The position numbers and the translations under genes were made by a program. This document shows positions 59,630-64,000 of a stretch of 64,000 nucleotides of DNA, piece by piece. The DNA is from Theropithecus gelada. Lineage: Eukaryota; Chordata; Mammalia; Primates; Cercopithecidae. The stretch lies in the NCBI RefSeq assembly GCF_003255815.1, contig NC_037668.1:14251091-14315090 (forward strand), given 5' to 3'. The notes beneath the pieces were generated by a model, which was not told the DNA's origin, did no database searches, and saw nothing but the letters and a program-made list of their open reading frames with translations. Position 1 is the stretch's first letter. Each line of letters opens with the position of its first letter.

Positions 59630-61046
59630 TGATAATAATATTTATTATTTTTATTATTTAAAAAATAAAAATTTTAATATTTTTATTATATAATAAAAAT
59701 AATATTATTATAAAGCATTAGTGAAAAAAGGGAGTGTTATGTGATTGCTGCTTAGAGTTATGATATTAGACCCATGAAATTAGTTTTAGAAACATGAAAT
59801 GAGAAATTTGAGTATAATCAAAGTTTATCAAGTATTCATGAGCTATGTACTGTGCTAGGTACTTAAATTAGCACTAATGCTCACAGCTCTACACAAAGTA
59901 AGTGGTGTCAGCCCAATTATTATAGATGAAGAAGCTGAAACACTGATTTCTCCTTTAAAATGGGAGTGGAGAATAGTCATGTAACTAATAAATGCCAGAG
60001 CTATGATTTAAACTCAAGCCTTTTGTGACTTCACATACTTCCTAAGAAGACTCATTTCCCACCTTTTTCCCACCTTGCGCTTTAACTCTCTCTAGCATAG
60101 AGTTCTCATCAAATTTTTTAGAAGAGGCCTTTCAGCCTTAGCGATTCCCTTCCCCCTGCGTTTCCTCCACACTAGCTGCATACTCAACTATGATGTTGAA
60201 GAAATACTAGGACCACAGCGCAGAGTTACAGACTGAAACTGAAAGCTTGTTTGTTACTATGTTGGCATCTCTTTTAGAAGATCAGTCAGTGTCATGGCTT
60301 CCTGAATTCAGTTGAGCTAGCTAGTCCAAATAGCTCCTTAGTTTTTTTCTACCTTTTGCCATAGCTAGATCTCTAATATAAAACCTGTGTTTGTATTTGT
60401 GATGGAATTATCATATTTTATCTTTTGATTTCATTACCATATTTCTGCTTACAAACAGACTCATGTTTTATGACTCAATTAGTTTTCAGGATATGAGAAT
60501 GTGTGGCGTTTAAGAAACACCAGTTTTAAAAATCCCCTAGTCTCCCTTTTTGTGGTTTTACCTTAGCCATTATCTGATTATTCATATCAGATATTTTAGT
60601 TTCCACATCCTCTTCCTGTTTTTCTCACATTTATCAAATCCAGAGTAATGTTACTTTTTGGTTCTGTCCTGTTTTCAGGATCATGAAATTGAAATGCCTG
60701 TGAATGGGTATTTTGAGTGGGTGATATTTAACTATTGCTAAATTCCTTTAAATGGTTTCTTTAAAATAACTTGTCCTTACCATAAAGACTGTATGGATAT
60801 GTGGGATTTACAGGAAAGACATTACAGCCTAGTTTGAATTCCACCTTACAGGCTTTTAAAGATAAAAAAAGATAATATGACATTGATTTGAAAACTATAA
60901 AATAGTATCAAAAGCTTAAGTACTAAGATAGTGGGCTTTTTAAGTCCTAGTATATGCTAATGCATTTTCTTGTTTCTCAGGGTTAACTGTGGCTTCATGT
61001 CTCACTGTGCCATTTGCGTGTTGCTGCTTCTCTCTTCTTTCCCCAG

Positions 61047-61158
61047 TTGCTGCTGGTGCTAGAAGGACTAGTGGATGAACGGAGTCGGCTCAATGAGGCC
61101 TTACAAGCAGAGAGACAGCTGTATAGCAGTCTGGTGAAGTTCCATGCCCATCAGAGAG
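61047..61158 (+). pseudogene. PDE4DIP: PDE4DIP-like exon E, one base lost
   Basis: An exon between acceptor ttccccag (61046) and donor gag|gtaaga. It encodes LLLVLEGLVDERSRLNEALQ and on to SSLVKFHAH. The length is 112, where 113 is expected from the human protein (37 codons plus two bases). The loss of one C after the last His codon gives QR in place of PE. Splicing to exon F (which needs two bases carried over) is therefore out of frame. Confidence 0.82.
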
Positions 61159-61526
61159 GTAAGAGAGTGGCTGTTTTTCCTTTTATTCTTTATTGAAATT
61201 TTTATTTCTTTTACTATCGTGTTCTTTTTATGCCTTTTATTCTTCATTAAGTGCAGATGCTTATGATACTGAAGAGGGGAGAAAAAACAGGGACAATTAC
61301 TGGGGCTACCCACTTTGTCATTTGTTTTATGGATTGCTCTGAGCCTCAGTGTCAAAATCTCAAGTTGGGAATAGTGTCTGTTTCACACAGCTATTGCAGA
61401 GATTAAATAAGAAGACAGCTTTGGTGTCTGAAACAATGCCTTGCATAGAGTAGCCACTCAATGTATGTTCATTTCTCTTCTGTGATCCATGTCCTATTAA
61501 AAGCTGTTCTATTATAAACATAAGGC

Positions 61527-61827
61527 TGGCCGGGCGCGGTGGCTCAAGCCTGTAATCCCAGCACTTTGGGAGGCCGAGACGGGCGGATCACGAGTTCAGG
61601 AGATCGAGACCATCCTGGCTAACACGGTGAAACCCCGTCTCTACTAAAATACAAAAAAAAAAATTAGCCGGGCGAGGTGGCGGGCACCTGTACTCCCAGC
61701 TACTCGGGAGACTGAGGCAGGAGAATGGCATGAACCCGGGAGGCGGGGCTTGCAGTGAGCTGAGATCCGGCCACTGCACTCCAGCCTGGGCAACAGAGCC
61801 AGACTCCGTCTCAAAAAAAAAAAAACA
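61527..61827 (+). repeat. Young AluYR-type element
   Basis: A plus-strand Alu near its consensus with ggctcaagcctgtaatccc, gccgagacgggcgg and agatccggccactgc, variants typical of Old World monkey AluYR. acataaggct precedes it and follows its A-tail. It is inserted just before an older 5'-truncated Alu. Confidence 0.95.
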
Positions 61828-61849
61828 AAAAAAACATAAGGCTATATAT

Positions 61850-62059
61850 ACCCTGTCTCTACTACAAATACAAAAATTAGCTGGATGAGGTATTGTACAC
61901 CTGTAGTCCCAGCTACTCGGGAGGCTGAGGCAGAAGAATCACTTGAACCCGGGAGGCAGAGGTTGCAGTGAGCCAAGATCGCACCGCTGCACTCCATCCT
62001 GGGCAACAGAGTGAGACTCCATCTCAAAAAAGGAAAAAAAAAAAAAAAAAAAAAAAAAA
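61850..62059 (+). repeat. Alu, 5' truncated
   Basis: A plus-strand Alu that starts in the middle (ccctgtctctactacaaata) and ends with a long A-tail (62034-62059). taaggctata lies before and after it as its own target duplication, so the sequence taaggct occurs three times in this nest. Confidence 0.9.
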
Positions 62060-62911
62060 GTAAGGCTATAATGGACACTGATATTCATTTTAATATCATC
62101 GAAGAAAATATATTAATTGGGATGGCTAAATCATCCTGGGACCACCGATAACTATCATGATGAATATATTTTCTTCTACCTCTTGATTTTTGGTTGCATA
62201 TATGATACCTCTCTGGATCATTTTATATTCTCTTCATTTTTTTTTTCTCATTTTGCCTTCCCTACTAGCCCTTTTTACTCTTTTTCAATTTTTTTATTAT
62301 GATTTTTGCTATTCAGTTTCTTGTAATTTATTGTTGGGCTTTAAAAATGTTTTCTTTCCACCAGAAAATGAAGGCAGAGGAAAGGTCTGATAGGACCAGT
62401 TGATTGTGTTACTTTTTAAAGAACCTCTGGAGCTTTAGTGTTTATGAACCAGATTCCTTTTCAGCACACCATCCCACCTCAAGTTTAGTAACAAATGAGA
62501 AAACAAGTCTCTTCAGTAGTGGTTCTACTTGGCTCAGTCTTGTTCCAGTTTATATTTAGTTTGTCCTGGGTTTTAGTTTTTCAGAAACAAGAGCTTTTAG
62601 TCAAATAATGAAATATCTCTTGTTTGGGGTATAGGTGTGTGAGATAAGTCTTAGAAGCTATAATTTTAGGTGAAATTGGCCCAGAATCTAGTGTAAGGGG
62701 GAAGCTTTTAAAAAAAGGATGAGTCCTTACTCATCTATCAGCAGTGAACACAAATGCCACACAGACTACATTCATTTATTGTGTCCTAGAGAACAATTAC
62801 TTTACAAAGTCGTGTGGCTCAAAGTGGCATTGATGGTTCTTTGGAAGCAAATGTGGACTCACTACAGTTGATGGCTAATCCATTTTCCTTCCGTGTGGCA
62901 TGTTTAATCAG

Positions 62912-63415
62912 CTCTGAGAGAGACCGAACTCTGCAGGTGGAACTGGAAGGGGCTCAGGTGTTACACAGTCGGCTAGAAGAAGTTCTTGGAAGAAGCTTGG
63001 AGCGCTTAAACAGGCTGGAGACCCTGGCCGCCATTGGAGGTGGGGAACTGGAAAGTGTGCGAATTCATCACAAGCATGCCTACTGAGCACTGGCGGGTCA
63101 GACTGCAGCCCAGGATGGAAAACCTTGTTTGCACTAACCAGAAAGATCCTTGTCTGACTTTGACAGAATTAAATGGTGACTTACTAATGATGGAACTGGT
63201 ACAAGTAGCATCAACTACAAAGTTAAACTCACTTTAGTCTACATGGATCTCACTGTACATGCATATTCCTAAATTGAATGGTAGAGGTTGCAAAATATAT
63301 TTGCACATTTTAAATCATTCTGTTTTAGTTTTTCCACTTTTATTCATTCTTATCTCTAGCCCCTTCTCATTCCCTCATCCCTTCTGTGGGCCAATAAAGT
63401 TTATTCTTCCCCCAC
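62912..63415 (+). pseudogene. PDE4DIP: PDE4DIP-like exon F with alternative end
   Basis: After acceptor tttaatcag (62911) the frame reads SSERDRTLQVELEGAQVLHS, then RLEEVLGRSLERLNRLETLAAIGG, a PDE4DIP coiled coil. It then runs on through GELESVRIHHKHAY to TGA 63084-63086. The usual splice would leave at the gg|tgggg point near 63043. The read-through looks like an alternative terminal exon, since a polyadenylation signal (ccaataaag, about 63391) follows 300 bases later. The exon itself is open. Its link to exon E is out of frame. Confidence 0.75.
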
Positions 63416-64000
63416 TTTCACAATCCATTTCATATGTTCCATATCATATCATAAATGCATGTGTGTGTATTATTTTTGCCTTTCAGTCAACTCCTCTTTG
63501 AGTGAGAGCATTTTTTAAATCAAAAGAATGCCCGTTTTAAGATGAGAGAGTGGGAAGGAGATTGAGAGTCTGTAAGAATGACTTCATAAAAGTGATATAA
63601 TCCTTATCAGAAGGTAATCAAAACCAGGAAAGTAGTCTTGTAATAGTAGACTGCAAGTATTAAGAAGGCCAAGTTAAAGAACAGAGGGAAAAGCTGTGAA
63701 AGTGATCATAGTAAACTTTTATCTCCAATACTGTCTCAGAGTTGACTGTTGTACACGAGTGAAATTAGATTAGGTACAGATTAAATTCTATTTAAAATTT
63801 GTTCTTTATTGATACCTTTAGGTTTCTTTAAACCAAAGTCATGCTATTTAGTCAGAACATGACTTCTAGAATGGTCTTCCAGAGTCAGAATTCTTTGTCT
63901 ACAAAGATAATTTCAAATGTAGTATCCCTCTTTACATTCAGTGTTTCACCAAATAACTCATTACAGCCAAAGGAGGGTATTGCTTCTTCCATTTGTGGCA
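63416..64000. other. No feature seen at window end
   Basis: AT-rich sequence with no recognisable exon or young repeat. The PDE4DIP-like gene piece may continue beyond the window. Confidence 0.4.

Noticed and set aside
1..64000. CRISPR arrays, operons, phage or other prokaryote-type systems
   Set aside because: The window is primate nuclear DNA; all periodic repeats are microsatellites or interspersed elements.
1..64000. tRNA, snRNA or rRNA genes
   Set aside because: None recognised by eye; tRNA-like parts seen belong to MIR elements.

Overview
The window is nuclear DNA of an Old World monkey (cercopithecid). It holds intact GJA8 (connexin 50) next to GPR89-type sequence, which is the arrangement of human 1q21. 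It is dense in Alu, L1, L2, MIR and DNA-transposon fossils. Its youngest Alus carry the AluYR-type variants known from Old World monkeys (near positions 35153, 47256 and 61527). One N at 30566, inside a T-run, shows this is a draft assembly. The species cannot be told from the sequence.

Layout. From 1 to about 10.7 kb there is no gene, only interspersed repeats. From 10.7 to 17.3 kb lies GJA8: a possible non-coding first exon and promoter near 10.7-10.87 kb (weak evidence), an intron with two Alus, and the single intact 435-codon coding exon at 16013-17320. From 17.3 to 36.0 kb there is repeat-rich intergenic DNA. At 36.05-36.7 kb a CpG-rich promoter region drives exon 1 of a GPR89 (Golgi pH regulator) copy, with exon 2 at 44561 and exon 3 at 46536. 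Exon 3 carries two indels that put a stop at 46569, and no later GPR89 exon was found by eye. From 50.6 to 63.1 kb, on the same strand, come six exon blocks from the middle of PDE4DIP (myomegalin). Two have frame-breaking changes and at least one internal exon is missing. The interval 36-63 kb is therefore best read as two truncated segmental-duplication pieces placed head to tail, GPR89 5' part then PDE4DIP middle part, both pseudogenised. Whether a fused RNA is made cannot be told from sequence.

Inside this interval are two well-bounded insertions. A 922-bp solo LTR of an endogenous retrovirus sits in GPR89 intron 2 with a 6-bp target duplication. A full-length, broken processed copy of IGF2BP2 lies antisense at 52.8-56.4 kb with a 15-bp target duplication.

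No novel multi-gene system is visible. The most unusual structures are the GPR89/PDE4DIP fusion locus, two perfect hairpins with 7-base loops (31495-31533 and 50817-50851) that look like local template-switch mutations, an Alu insertion that seems to have carried about 110 bp of non-Alu sequence with a second A-tail, and two in-frame indels in GJA8. Comparisons with human proteins are from memory and not from a search.
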